In this document: piece by piece, positions 1 to 9,257 of the stretch
Layout: each line of letters opens with the position of its first letter
How positions within the stretch are numbered: the first letter of the stretch is position 1
Source of the DNA: Permianibacter aggregans
Lineage (GTDB): Bacteria; Pseudomonadota; Gammaproteobacteria; Enterobacterales; Permianibacteraceae
NCBI RefSeq assembly: GCF_009756665.1
Contig: NZ_CP037953.1
Coordinates: 3,162,001-3,226,000, forward strand
Direction of reading: 5' to 3'
DNA length: 64,000 nt
The notes under the pieces: generated by a model
Told to the model about the DNA's origin: nothing
Seen by the model: the letters and a program-made list of their open reading frames with translations, nothing else
Database searches by the model: none
Translations under genes and position numbers: made by a program

Positions 1-1519
1 ACAGCGCTTCGATATCGTCCGGGTTGCTCTGCAGGTATTCATCAATCAACGCATAGGCTTCATCGGTATAGTGCTGCTCGGCAAGGCGGCCAGCGAAAGT
101 GAGTATCCACTCTTTGTTGGGTTCCGGCAGGGCCTCCAGGCGGCTGCGCATCAGTGTCAGCAGCGAGGCACCGTTATCCGGACTCATGATGGTCAACGCC
201 AATGCTTCGATCGGAGCCTGGCCACGGATTTCGCTCGGCAACTGCTCCAATTGTGATTGCGCTTCGCCAAGGCGTTCAAGTCGCATCAGCGTTTCCAGTT
301 TGATGACCCAAAGCGTGCCGAGCTGTTTGTCGTCGGCTCTGGTCAGTTCTTGTTCCAGCATGCTCAGGGCTTTTTCCGGCTGGTTCTGCTGCAACAACAG
401 ATTGGCCCTGGCCTGCACGGCGGCCGCAAATTGGGCGTGGCTTGGGCCAACGTCCTGGTAGCAAGCCAGCGCTTCTTTCGGCCGATCCATGCGCTGAAAA
501 CCCTGGCCGCAGAGCCAAGCAGCGGCGCCGGCCTGAAAATCCGCTTTGATCGCCTGCTTTAACAGCGGCACGGCTTCCGACCAGCGCCCGGACAGATGCA
601 GGCTGACGGCCAACAGGTAACGCGCTTCCATATCCTGGCCGCCACTTTCGCCGGCCGGGATACTCAGAATCTCGACTGCCTCGGCAAAGCGCCCGAGCTG
701 GTAATAGGCCCGGCCCAGCGCCAATTGCACTTGCCGGTCATCCGGGTGGGCTTTGTAGGTGTCTTTCAGCAAGGCCAGCGCCGCTTCGCCATCCCATTCC
801 ATCTGGATTTCGGCTTTGACCAGCGGTGCCCGCAGGTAATCGGGGGCGGTATCCATGGCTTTGTTTAAAAGGCCGAGCGCGAATTGTTGGTCGCCAAAAT
901 GGCGTGAGGACATCGCCAGCGCCAGATAGGTCCACTCCGGATGCGGGTGCTCGCTGGCAATACCGGCAATGAAATCGACCGAGCCGGGACCGGCGGCGCG
1001 GGTGAATTGCTGGACCAGCGCCAGCCGGTCGCGCTCGTTGTCGCCGGTCAGCGCCAGCACTTTGCCGAGGCTTAGCAGCGCGTCCTGCTGGTCGCGCAAT
1101 TGCAGTTCGGCCATCGCCCGCCAAGCATAGGCATCGGCGCTGTCCGGTTGGCTTTCAATCCAGGTGTTGGCGGCGCGCAGCCCAATATCCGGTCGCTGAA
1201 TTTGCTGAGCCAGTTGCAGCACCTGACGGAACAGACGGGTATCGCCGCTGTTCTGGGCGGCGGCCAACAGGTTATTGACGGCGACTTCGTAATCGCCGCG
1301 CTGCTGGGCGATTTGGCCGAGCAGCACCTGATAGTAGGTGCGGGATTCCTGCCACGGGTCGGCTTCGGGTGCGTCGGTCGCTTTGGCGGGGTCCGGCTTT
1401 TCATTCTGTTCGATTGGTGTCAGCACCGGTTCCGGTGCTGGGTTAGCCGGCACCGGCGCTTTACTCGCACAACCGGCCAGCACAGAAGAAACAAGCAGGG
1501 AAACAGCCAATAAACGCAT
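1..1519 (-). CDS. TPR-repeat outer-membrane lipoprotein (partial, runs off window start)
   Basis: Reading leftwards from ATG at 1519 the frame stays open for 506 codons to the window edge, so the C-terminus is missing. The N-terminus is a lipoprotein signal with lipobox LAGC (lipidated Cys17), followed by a Pro/Glu-rich linker and many helical TPR-like units (for example around the motif LGRAYYQLGRFAEA). An AGGA ribosome site lies about 8 bases upstream. Divergent to hemA; in Pseudomonas a TPR protein sits here, next to lolB, so lolB may lie just left of the window (inference). Probable role: envelope-anchored protein-protein scaffold; exact function unknown. Confidence 0.85.
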   Translation of the reverse strand, partial: MRLLAVSLLVSSVLAGCASKAPVPANPAPEPVLTPIEQNEKPDPAKATDAPEADPWQESRTYYQVLLGQIAQQRGDYEVAVNNLLAAAQNSGDTRLFRQVLQLAQQIQRPDIGLRAANTWIESQPDSADAYAWRAMAELQLRDQQDALLSLGKVLALTGDNERDRLALVQQFTRAAGPGSVDFIAGIASEHPHPEWTYLALAMSSRHFGDQQFALGLLNKAMDTAPDYLRAPLVKAEIQMEWDGEAALALLKDTYKAHPDDRQVQLALGRAYYQLGRFAEAVEILSIPAGESGGQDMEARYLLAVSLHLSGRWSEAVPLLKQAIKADFQAGAAAWLCGQGFQRMDRPKEALACYQDVGPSHAQFAAAVQARANLLLQQNQPEKALSMLEQELTRADDKQLGTLWVIKLETLMRLERLGEAQSQLEQLPSEIRGQAPIEALALTIMSPDNGASLLTLMRSRLEALPEPNKEWILTFAGRLAEQHYTDEAYALIDEYLQSNPDDIEAL

Positions 1520-1616
1520 GGTGGAACAATCCTTTTTGCGCGCCGGGCGCAGCGCCCGGGCACTATAAACGAAGCGTAAGGGCGAACCCAAACGCCGGTC
1601 ACAACGCGACCATCAA

Positions 1617-1821
1617 GAAGCCATCTCAAAAATGCCTGGAGCTCGACGAGCTGCGCGAATGCGGTGCTCGGAAAAATCCGCCGGGAGCGGATTTTCGTGG
1701 AACCCACAGGGTGAACCACATGGATGTGGTGAACAATTCTCATTTACTACCTGTAAACTCCGGTTCCTGCGCTCCTATCCGCGCACCTCACCATCGCCCA
1801 GTCTATTTTTGAGATGGCTTC
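1617..1821. repeat. MITE-like element, copy 1 (long form)
   Basis: The element is bounded by perfect 17-bp terminal inverted repeats GAAGCCATCTCAAAAAT. Its outer parts match the copy at 22859-23000 almost base for base, but this copy carries about 63 extra bases in the middle. That insert contains two perfect hairpins: arms AAAATCCGC/GCGGATTTT and ACCACAT/ATGTGGT. No transposase is encoded and no target-site duplication is obvious. Confidence 0.85.
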
Positions 1822-1979
1822 TGACTTCTAGAAATCATAGGGCTTTGACCACCAATCGCGAAAACTGCTGCCTTTGTTGTCAAACCGTCATTTCGCCGCA
1901 GTGTTTTGCCGCTGATACCGGTAATGACCATCATTGATAGCTCCATGACCATTGGCAGGCGCGTCTATGCGGTGCCGAG

Positions 1980-1988
1980 TGTTACAAT
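1980..1988 (+). promoter_or_regulatory. Candidate extended -10 promoter of hemA
   Basis: TGTTACAAT is an extended -10 (TGn plus TACAAT) with no convincing -35 at 17 bp. It would start a leader of about 35 bases ahead of the hemA ATG at 2030. Motif match only. Confidence 0.35.
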
Positions 1989-2029
1989 TCGCTCCGTTTT
2001 TTCACCGCCAAGGCTCGTTTGCGAACTTC

Positions 2030-3292
2030 ATGACCGTCTCGGTATTCGGCATCAACCATGTCAGCGCACCGGTCGCCGTCCGAGAACGACTGGCGTTTGG
2101 CCCTGATATCGTGGTTCCCGCATTGCAGGACCTGACTCGCGATCTGGCGATGCCAGAGGCGGTGATTCTGTCTACCTGCAATCGCGTTGAGCTGTACCTG
2201 GCCGGTGATCACCCGCAGCAGGCCGTTGCCGCCTGGCTGCAAAAAAATCGCCATGTCAGCGCCGACGATTTGCAGCGTTGTCTGTATGTGTATCAGGAAA
2301 ACGATGCGATACGGCATCTGATGCGCGTCGCCTGCGGGCTGGACTCGATGGTGCTCGGCGAGCCGCAAATTCTCGGCCAGCTGAAAGATGCGTTTGCCAC
2401 CGCGCAGAACGCCGGCACGGTTGGTTTTGAGTTATCGAAACTGTTCCAGCAATCGTTCACCGTCGCCAAACAAGTGCGCACCGATACGGCCATTGGTCAA
2501 AGCGCGGTCAGTGTCGCGTTCGCTGCCGTGCAACTAGCCAAGCGCATTTTTACCGACTTGGCGGACACCACGTCGCTATTTATCGGTGCTGGTGAAACGA
2601 TACAACTGGCTGCACAGCATCTGACCCAGCAGGGCGCGCGCGACATTATCGTGGCCAATCGCACCGTGGCGCGCGCTGAAGAACTGGCTTGTTTGTATCA
2701 AGGCGAAGCGATTTCGCTGTCGGAAATTCCGGATGTGTTGCACCGGGCCGATATCGTCATCAGTTCGACCGCGAGCCCGCTGCCGATCATCGGCAAAGGT
2801 GTCGTGGAGCGGGCGATTAAAGCCCGTCGGCACAAGCCGATGTTCATGGTCGATTTGGCTGTACCGCGGGATATCGAAGCGGAAGTGGCGCAGCTCGACG
2901 ATATCTTTTTATATAGCGTCGATGATCTGAACGGTGTCGTGCAAGAAAACCTGAAATCGCGTCAGGAAGCGGCGCGCGAAGCCGAACGCATCATTGCCGA
3001 TCAAGTCGAACAGTTTCTCGCCTGGCAGCGCGAACGCCGCGCCGCCAGCACCATCAAGGATTTGCGCGAACAATGGCGCGCGCTGCAGGACGCCGAATTG
3101 CAATGGGCGCTGCAAAAACTCGCGGCTGGCGAATCGGCCGAAGACGTGCTGCGCCAGTTCTCCCATCGTTTGGGCAATAAATTTTTGCATGCACCGACCG
3201 AACGCTTGCGCTCGGCCGCCTCGAATGGCGAGCAGCACACCTTGGAGTCGGTACGCAGCGTATTTGATTTGGATCGATCCACAGAATCATGA
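2030..3292 (+). CDS. hemA: Glutamyl-tRNA reductase
   Basis: NADPH-dependent reduction of glutamyl-tRNA(Glu) to glutamate-1-semialdehyde, the first committed step of C5 tetrapyrrole synthesis. The 420-residue protein starts [10 protein letters not shown]; an upstream in-frame ATG at 1952 would add 26 non-conserved residues. The catalytic Cys50 lies in [13 protein letters not shown], followed by the glutamate-recognition segment with [15 protein letters not shown], the NADPH-binding domain (LFIGAGE) and the helical dimerisation domain. It overlaps prfA by ATGA (stop and start share bases), the classic hemA-prfA-prmC arrangement, implying translational coupling. Confidence 0.97.
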   Translation: MTVSVFGINHVSAPVAVRERLAFGPDIVVPALQDLTRDLAMPEAVILSTCNRVELYLAGDHPQQAVAAWLQKNRHVSADDLQRCLYVYQENDAIRHLMRVACGLDSMVLGEPQILGQLKDAFATAQNAGTVGFELSKLFQQSFTVAKQVRTDTAIGQSAVSVAFAAVQLAKRIFTDLADTTSLFIGAGETIQLAAQHLTQQGARDIIVANRTVARAEELACLYQGEAISLSEIPDVLHRADIVISSTASPLPIIGKGVVERAIKARRHKPMFMVDLAVPRDIEAEVAQLDDIFLYSVDDLNGVVQENLKSRQEAAREAERIIADQVEQFLAWQRERRAASTIKDLREQWRALQDAELQWALQKLAAGESAEDVLRQFSHRLGNKFLHAPTERLRSAASNGEQHTLESVRSVFDLDRSTES

Positions 3293-4377
3293 AACCCTCT
3301 ATACAACGTAAGCTGGAAGCGCTGGTTGAGCGCCACCAGGAAGTCGCGGCGCTGATGTCTGACAGCGCTGTGATCAGCGACAACAACCGATTCCGCGAAC
3401 TGTCGCGTGAGTACGCGCAGCTGGAACCGCTTGTCGCGCAGTTCAATGCTTACCAGCAAACCTTGGAAGCGTTGGAAGAAACCGCGCTGATGCTGGAAGA
3501 CAGCGACGCGTCGTTACGCGAATTGGCGCGCGAAGAACTGCCGGCGCTGAAAGAAAAGCGCGACGAGCTGGAGCTGGAAATCCAGAAACTGATGTTGCCG
3601 CAAGATCCGAACGATGAGCGCAACGTTTTTCTGGAAATTCGCGCCGGTACCGGTGGCGACGAAGCGGCGATTTTTGCCGGTGACTTGTTCCGCATGTATA
3701 GTCGTTATGCCGACATCAAAGGCTGGCAACTGGAAATTTTGAGTGAGTCGGAAGGCGAACACGGCGGTTACAAAGAAGTCATCGCCCGTATTCAAGGTAA
3801 CGGCGCGTACTCACGATTGAAGTTTGAATCGGGCGCGCACCGGGTGCAGCGGGTGCCGGCCACCGAATCGCAAGGTCGCGTTCATACGTCGGCGGCAACG
3901 GTGGCGATTCTGCCGGAAGTCGATGAGGTGGGGGCGATTGAAATCAATCCGGCCGATTTGCGCATTGATACCTTTCGTTCATCCGGTGCCGGTGGTCAGC
4001 ACGTCAACAAAACCGATTCGGCGATTCGCATCACGCATATCCCGACCGGTGTGGTCGTGGAATGTCAGGATGAACGCTCGCAGCACAAAAACCGGGCCCG
4101 GGCGATGTCGTTGTTGATCGCGCGTTTGCAAGCCGCTGAGCAAGAAAAAGCGCAAGCGGCCGAAAGTGAATCGCGTCGCTTGCAGGTGGGCACTGGCGAC
4201 CGCTCGGAACGAATTCGTACTTACAATTTTCCGCAGGGCCGTTTGACCGACCATCGCGTCAACCTGACCTTGTATTCATTGACCGACATTGTCGAAGGGG
4301 ATTTGGATCAAGTGATCGATCCCTTGGTTCAGGAGTATCAAGCGGACCAATTGGCCGCTTTATCCGGAGGGAGTTAA
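3289..4377 (+). CDS. prfA: Peptide chain release factor 1
   Basis: Recognises UAA/UAG in the ribosomal A site and triggers peptidyl-tRNA hydrolysis. 362 residues, full family length. The RF1-type codon-recognition tripeptide PAT is at 190-192 and the catalytic GGQ at 235-237, in the conserved context [17 protein letters not shown] is the glutamine-methylation target of PrmC, whose gene follows two bases downstream. The start overlaps the hemA stop. Confidence 0.98.
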   Translation: MKPSIQRKLEALVERHQEVAALMSDSAVISDNNRFRELSREYAQLEPLVAQFNAYQQTLEALEETALMLEDSDASLRELAREELPALKEKRDELELEIQKLMLPQDPNDERNVFLEIRAGTGGDEAAIFAGDLFRMYSRYADIKGWQLEILSESEGEHGGYKEVIARIQGNGAYSRLKFESGAHRVQRVPATESQGRVHTSAATVAILPEVDEVGAIEINPADLRIDTFRSSGAGGQHVNKTDSAIRITHIPTGVVVECQDERSQHKNRARAMSLLIARLQAAEQEKAQAAESESRRLQVGTGDRSERIRTYNFPQGRLTDHRVNLTLYSLTDIVEGDLDQVIDPLVQEYQADQLAALSGGS

Positions 4378-4379
4378 GC

Positions 4380-5234
4380 ATGAACATTTCGGCGGCATTG
4401 CATCAGGCGTCTGTGATGATCCAGTTGTCCAGTGACAGTGCCCGTCGGGATGCTGATGTCTTGCTCTGTCATGTGCTGCAGCAACCCTTGAGTTATCTGC
4501 GTACCCATCCGGAACGCGAGCTCGATGCCGAGCACGTCGATCAATTCATGACGCTGGTCGCGCGCCGAGTCAAAGGCGAACCGGTCGCGTATCTGATCGG
4601 TGAGCGCGAATTCTGGTCTTTGCCATTAGAGGTCAACAGCAGCACGCTGATTCCACGCCCGGAAACCGAAGTGCTGGTGGAAGAGCTGCTTGAACGTTTA
4701 CCGGAAAACGAAAGTTTAAGCATTGTTGATCTTGGCACCGGTAGCGGCGCCATTGCGCTCGCGATTGCCAAGGAGCGTCCGCATTGGCAGATCACCGCCA
4801 CTGACGCCAGCATGGCAGCGCTGCGCACCGCCGAAAAAAATGCCCGCCGACTGGAACTGAAAAACGTCACGTTTGAATTTGGTTCCTGGTTTGCGCCGCT
4901 GTCTGAAAAAGTTTTCCACGCCATTGTTTCCAATCCGCCGTATATCGCTGCGAGCGATCCGCATCTGACTCAGGGCGATGTCCGTTTCGAACCCGCCTCG
5001 GCGTTGGTGGCTGGTGACGATGGCTTGAGCGATATCCGCATCATCATTGATGAGTCGCGCGCGCATTTGCACAAGAATGGCTGGTTATTGCTCGAGCATG
5101 GTTACGACCAAGCACAAGTCGTCCGTGAGCTGATGATTCACGCCGGTTTTGCCCGGGTAAAAACCATTCATGATCTGGCCGGTCAGGAACGCGTGACCGT
5201 TGGCTGTTGGCATCCGGATGTCATTGAGGATTGA
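4380..5234 (+). CDS. prmC: Release factor glutamine N5-methyltransferase
   Basis: SAM-dependent methyltransferase that modifies the GGQ glutamine of RF1 and RF2. 284 residues: helical N-terminal substrate domain, then a class I Rossmann fold with SAM motif DLGTGSGAIALAIA (about 118-131) and catalytic NPPY at 185-188. A GGAGGG ribosome site lies inside the prfA end. Third gene of the hemA-prfA-prmC-moeB operon. Confidence 0.97.
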   Translation: MNISAALHQASVMIQLSSDSARRDADVLLCHVLQQPLSYLRTHPERELDAEHVDQFMTLVARRVKGEPVAYLIGEREFWSLPLEVNSSTLIPRPETEVLVEELLERLPENESLSIVDLGTGSGAIALAIAKERPHWQITATDASMAALRTAEKNARRLELKNVTFEFGSWFAPLSEKVFHAIVSNPPYIAASDPHLTQGDVRFEPASALVAGDDGLSDIRIIIDESRAHLHKNGWLLLEHGYDQAQVVRELMIHAGFARVKTIHDLAGQERVTVGCWHPDVIED

Positions 5235-5236
5235 GC

Positions 5237-5992
5237 ATGAGTGATCTGTTCAGCGATCAGGAATTGCTGCGCTACAGCCGGCATCTGCTGTTGCCGCAGG
5301 TGGAAGTTGCTGGCCAGCTGAAACTGCGTGCCGCGCGGGTGTTGATTGTCGGAGCCGGCGGCCTCGGTTGCCCGGTCGGTTTGTATCTCGCTTCGGCTGG
5401 CATCGGTCATATCGAAGTGGTTGATGCCGACAACGTTGAACTGTCCAATCTACAACGACAAATTGCCCACGCCACCAACTCGATTGGTCTCAACAAAGGC
5501 GAAAGTCTGAAGCAAGCGATGCAAGCCTTGAATCCGTTGGTTCAAGTCACGGTGCATGACGGGTGGTTGCGCGAAGAAAATGCTGATCAATTGATTGCGG
5601 CCTGCGATCTGGTGCTCGATTGTTGCGATAACTTCGCCACCCGTTATCTGGTTAATCAGGTCAGCATCAAATACGGTAAACCCTTGGTATCCGGCGCCGC
5701 GATACGCGGCGAAGGGCAGGTGGCGGTATTCAATGCCAGCGCCGATGCTCCCTGTTATGCCTGCCTGTATCCGGATGGCGTCGAAGAAGGCGAAACCTGC
5801 GCTCAGGCCGGCGTGCTGTCGCCACTGGTGGGCGTTATCGGCAGTTTGCAAGCGGTAGAAGCGATCAAAGTATTGCTGGGCAACGTATCAAGCCAGAGTA
5901 GGCTGACGTTGTACGATGCGTTTGCCGGGCAGTTTCGCCAATTGCAGTTAAGTAAAGACCCGCACTGCGTGGTTTGTGGTAAAGCGAGCTGA
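5237..5992 (+). CDS. moeB: Molybdopterin-synthase adenylyltransferase / ThiF-MoeB-HesA E1-like enzyme
   Basis: ATP-dependent adenylylation of the C-terminal glycine of a ubiquitin-like sulfur carrier (MoaD), needed for molybdopterin synthesis. 251 residues from ATG 5237 (GAGGA upstream); a TTG six bases earlier is possible. Visible: nucleotide loop GAGGLG (39-44), zinc cysteines C173/C176 and C244/C247, and Cys188 in GETCAQAGV corresponding to the conserved E1-like cysteine. There is no C-terminal rhodanese domain, so it is the short MoeB type; ThiF-like use cannot be excluded. Confidence 0.9.
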   Translation: MSDLFSDQELLRYSRHLLLPQVEVAGQLKLRAARVLIVGAGGLGCPVGLYLASAGIGHIEVVDADNVELSNLQRQIAHATNSIGLNKGESLKQAMQALNPLVQVTVHDGWLREENADQLIAACDLVLDCCDNFATRYLVNQVSIKYGKPLVSGAAIRGEGQVAVFNASADAPCYACLYPDGVEEGETCAQAGVLSPLVGVIGSLQAVEAIKVLLGNVSSQSRLTLYDAFAGQFRQLQLSKDPHCVVCGKAS

Positions 5993-6034
5993 AGTCCTAT
6001 TCGACGCGAAGTGCTTCAGTTTTACGTCATATTC

Positions 6035-6104
6035 TGTCATTCCCGCGTAGGCGGGAATCCAGAACTTCAGCATAAACTGGATACCCGCCTGCGCGGGTAC
6101 GACA
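6035..6104. repeat. Inverted pair of REP-like repeats
   Basis: Two copies of a proteobacterial REP core (TCATTCCCGCGTAGGCGGGA type) face each other: the left arm begins TGTCATTCCCGCG, and the right arm read on the other strand begins TGTCGTACCCGCG. The arms are about 28 bp around a 14-base loop, so the transcript could fold into one long hairpin at the end of the hemA-moeB operon. A single arm recurs at 48956. Confidence 0.85.
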
Positions 6105-6186
6105 AGAAAATTGGATTCGGTTTTGTTCTCATGCTTACCAATTGGATGTTTTGAGCCTGACAATCACTGACAAGGAGCCAACAAAA

Positions 6187-7374
6187 ATGGCATCGGATTT
6201 AAGCCAACTAAAAATCGAACGCAGTGAACTGACCAAGAAAAAATCCCTTTTAAAAAAATACTGGTGGTTGTTGGCGCTGTTGCTGATGGCGGCCATATTC
6301 GCCTTGATGCAAACCCAGGCAGCCGTACCGGTGAAGGCGGCAACCGTCGTCAATCTCTGGCCATCGCAAGTTATCGCGGAATTGAATGCTACAGGTTACG
6401 TCGTGGCGCAGCGCAAAGCGGCCGTAGCCTCGAAAGCATCGGGCCGACTGGAATGGCTCGGCGTACGCGAAGGCTCGGTGGTCAAGCGCGGTGAGAAAAT
6501 CGCTGAACTGGAAAACTCTGATTTGGTGGCGCAAGTCGATCAGGCCAAGGCCAATGTGCTGGTCAGTCGCTCACAACTACGTGAAGCCGAAGCGGCGCTG
6601 CACAACGCCAAACTGAGTTTCGAACGTGCCAAGGATTTGATCAAAGACAAACTGATTTCACGCGCCGATTACGATTTGAGTGAAGCCAATTTTGCCCAGG
6701 CAAAAGCGGCCGTTGGCGCCCGCGAGGCGGCGCTGGTGGCAGCCCAAGCCGCGGTGCGCGGTGCTGAAGTGGCGCTGAACAACACCCGTATCCTGGCGCC
6801 GTTCGACGGTGTTGTCGTCAGCAAGAATGCCAATGTCGGCGATGTCGTCAGCCCGTTCAATACCGGTCTTGACTCCAAGGGCGCGGTCGTCGACATGGCC
6901 GATATGGATACGCTGGAAGTCGAGGCCGATGTCTCGGAATCGTCGCTGGCGAAAGTAAAGGTTGGGCAACCCTGCGAAATCGTGCTTGATGCACTGCCCG
7001 ATGTACGACTGCTCGGTGAAGTTGCCAGCATGGTGCCGTCGGTGGACCGCAGTAAAGCCACCGTCATGTTCAAAATCAAGTTCATCGAAACCGATCCACG
7101 CGTACTGCCGGACATGAGCGCGAAAGTCGCGTTTTTGTCGCGGCCCTTGCAACAGGATGAACGCTCACCGCGCAAAGCGGTGACCGCCGAAGCGGCGCAC
7201 GATGGCAAGCTGTTCAAAATTGTCGACGGCAAACTGCAGGCGGTATCGGTTGCCAATGCTGAAAAGCTCGGTGACTTTATCGTCGTGCCGGACAGCTTTG
7301 CCATTGGCGACAGTGTGGCGCTCAGCAGTGAAGAAAAGCTGGAAGATGGCATCGACGTCAGCATCGCGGAGTAG
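6187..7374 (+). CDS. HlyD/MacA-type periplasmic adaptor subunit of an ABC export system
   Basis: 395 residues from ATG 6187 (AAGGAG about 10 bases upstream; an in-frame start at 6142 is less likely). One N-terminal membrane anchor (about 25-41), a lipoyl-like half-motif (RLEWLGVREGSVVKRGEKIA), an Ala-rich coiled-coil hairpin (about 110-200), the second lipoyl half (ILAPFDGVVVSKNANVGDVV) and a beta-barrel domain. It would bridge the inner-membrane permeases encoded next to it to an outer-membrane channel, possibly the TolC encoded at 53770. First gene of a four-gene operon; substrate unknown. Confidence 0.9.
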   Translation: MASDLSQLKIERSELTKKKSLLKKYWWLLALLLMAAIFALMQTQAAVPVKAATVVNLWPSQVIAELNATGYVVAQRKAAVASKASGRLEWLGVREGSVVKRGEKIAELENSDLVAQVDQAKANVLVSRSQLREAEAALHNAKLSFERAKDLIKDKLISRADYDLSEANFAQAKAAVGAREAALVAAQAAVRGAEVALNNTRILAPFDGVVVSKNANVGDVVSPFNTGLDSKGAVVDMADMDTLEVEADVSESSLAKVKVGQPCEIVLDALPDVRLLGEVASMVPSVDRSKATVMFKIKFIETDPRVLPDMSAKVAFLSRPLQQDERSPRKAVTAEAAHDGKLFKIVDGKLQAVSVANAEKLGDFIVVPDSFAIGDSVALSSEEKLEDGIDVSIAE

Positions 7375-7377
7375 ATC

Positions 7378-8100
7378 ATGGCTGTTGCGATCAAACTGAA
7401 AGACGTCAGCAAAAGTTATCAACGCGGCGACCAGATTCTGCCGGTATTGACCCATATCGATATCGAAGTCGAGCAGGGCGATTTTCTGGCATTGATGGGT
7501 CCCAGCGGCTCTGGCAAATCGACGCTGCTGAACCTGATAGCCGGTATCGACCGGCCAAGCGGTGGTCATGTTCTGGTGCAGGGCGTTGATATCAGCACCC
7601 TTGGTGAAGGCGATTTGGCACGCTGGCGTGCAGCCAATGTCGGTTTTATTTTTCAGTTCTATAACCTGATGCCAGTGCTGACCGCGCTCGAAAACGTCGA
7701 GCTGCCGTTGATGCTGACCAACTTGAGTCGCAGCCAGCGTCGCGCTCATGCCGAAGCGGCGCTGAAAATGGTCAATCTGTCTGATCGCGTTGAACATTAT
7801 CCAAATGAATTATCCGGCGGCCAGCAACAACGTGTAGCGATTGCAAGAGCGTTGGTTTCCGACCCGACGATTATCGTTGCCGACGAACCGACCGGCGATT
7901 TGGATCGGCAATCGGCTGAAGATGTGCTGGAGTTATTGCAGCAACTGAACGAACAACTGGGCAAGACCATCATCATGGTCACCCACGATCAGCGTGCCGC
8001 TGATGCGGCCCGTGCGATCATGCATCTTGATAAAGGCGAGTTATCGAAACTGGACCGACAAAAACCGGTGCCGAAAAAAGAAAACGCGGAGTCGGCATGA
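7378..8100 (+). CDS. MacB/LolD-type ABC transporter ATP-binding protein
   Basis: 240 residues. Walker A GPSGSGKST at 41-49, Q-loop FIFQFYNLMP, signature LSGGQ at 145-149, Walker B with DE at 169-170 (ADEPTGDLD) and H-loop VTHD. The FQFYNLMPVLTALENVELP stretch is typical of the MacB/LolD/FtsE group that drives mechanotransmission rather than classical transport. It begins three bases after the adaptor gene and overlaps the first permease gene by ATGA. Confidence 0.95.
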   Translation: MAVAIKLKDVSKSYQRGDQILPVLTHIDIEVEQGDFLALMGPSGSGKSTLLNLIAGIDRPSGGHVLVQGVDISTLGEGDLARWRAANVGFIFQFYNLMPVLTALENVELPLMLTNLSRSQRRAHAEAALKMVNLSDRVEHYPNELSGGQQQRVAIARALVSDPTIIVADEPTGDLDRQSAEDVLELLQQLNEQLGKTIIMVTHDQRAADAARAIMHLDKGELSKLDRQKPVPKKENAESA

Positions 8101-9257
8101 TCGGCTTTGTCGCCAAAACGGCACTGCGCAACGCCACGCGCCATCGCTTGCGTTCGGCGCTGACGGTGCTGGGTTTGGTCGTGGCGTTTCTGGCCTTTGG
8201 TTTACTGCGCACTGTCGTCAACGCCTGGTATGCCGGTGCCGATGCTGCCTCCGATGCCAGACTCGTTACCCGCAACGCCGTGTCGCTGGTGTTCCCGCTG
8301 CCACTTTCTTATCGCGACCGCATTCGCAGTGTCGATGGCGTTGAATCGGTCGCCTGGGGTAACTGGTTTGGTGGCGTCTATATCGAGGAAAGCAATTTCT
8401 TTCCGCAGTTCGCGATCGGCGGTCCGTATCTCGACATGTACCCGGAGTTTCAAATTCCGGACGATCAGCGTTTGGCCTTTGAGCGTGATCAGCGTGGTGC
8501 CATCGCGGGCCGGAAGACCGCTGAGAAATACGGCTGGCAGGTCGGTGATGTCATCCCGATCAAAGGCACGATTTTTCAAGGCGATTGGCCGTTCGTGTTG
8601 CGCGGTATTTACGATGGGCGCGATCCAGGCACTGATGAGTCGCAGTTTTTCTTTCACTGGAAATACCTGAACGAAAGCATCAAGCAGCGTTCGCCAACAC
8701 GCGGCGACAACGTCGGCTTTTATGTCATTGAGGTCAGCAATCCAAAACGGGTTGCCGAAATTTCCGAAACGATTGACGAGCGTTTCCAGAACTCGATTGC
8801 CGAAACGCTGACCGAAACCGAAAAAGCGTTTCAGCTTGGCTTTGTCGCGATGACTGAAGCGATTGTTATCGCTATCGAGGTCGTCGCCTATGTCGTCATA
8901 CTGATTATTCTGGCGGTGCTCGCCAACACGATGGCAATGTCGGTGCGTGAACGCACCAGCGAATACGCCACACTGAAAGCACTCGGCTTTTCACCGCTGA
9001 CGGTCGGTTCGCTGATCATGCTGGAATCGATCATGCTCTGCGCGATTGGGGCTGGTCTCGCGATTACGCTGACCTATCCCGCCGCCGATGGTTTTGCGCG
9101 CGCCGTACAAGACTTTCTGCCGGTATTTCAGGTCGCGGAAGAAACGCCCTATTTGCAAGCCGGATTCGCTGCCATCGTTGCTTTCATCGCGGCCATCACG
9201 CCGGCGATACGCGCCGGCAATGTCACCATAGTCGAGGGCTTGAGGAGCGTTGCCTGA
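8097..9257 (+). CDS. FtsX/MacB-type ABC permease subunit 1
   Basis: 386 residues: one N-terminal transmembrane helix (about 19-40), a periplasmic core domain (about 60-250) and three C-terminal helices (about 260-375), the MacB_PCD plus FtsX topology. The cytoplasmic loop after TM2 contains VRERTSEYATLKALGFSP, the coupling motif of this family. Translationally coupled to the ATPase (ATGA) and to the second permease (one-base overlap). The pair likely forms a heterodimer on one ATPase dimer. Confidence 0.92.
   Translation: MIGFVAKTALRNATRHRLRSALTVLGLVVAFLAFGLLRTVVNAWYAGADAASDARLVTRNAVSLVFPLPLSYRDRIRSVDGVESVAWGNWFGGVYIEESNFFPQFAIGGPYLDMYPEFQIPDDQRLAFERDQRGAIAGRKTAEKYGWQVGDVIPIKGTIFQGDWPFVLRGIYDGRDPGTDESQFFFHWKYLNESIKQRSPTRGDNVGFYVIEVSNPKRVAEISETIDERFQNSIAETLTETEKAFQLGFVAMTEAIVIAIEVVAYVVILIILAVLANTMAMSVRERTSEYATLKALGFSPLTVGSLIMLESIMLCAIGAGLAITLTYPAADGFARAVQDFLPVFQVAEETPYLQAGFAAIVAFIAAITPAIRAGNVTIVEGLRSVA

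Larger units (their letters stand above)
1520..2029. other. hemA upstream intergenic region
   Basis: This 510-base gap between the divergent TPR lipoprotein gene and hemA holds a MITE-like repeat (1617-1821) and a candidate hemA promoter near 1980. Short open frames across it are explained by the repeat and look non-coding. Confidence 0.7.
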
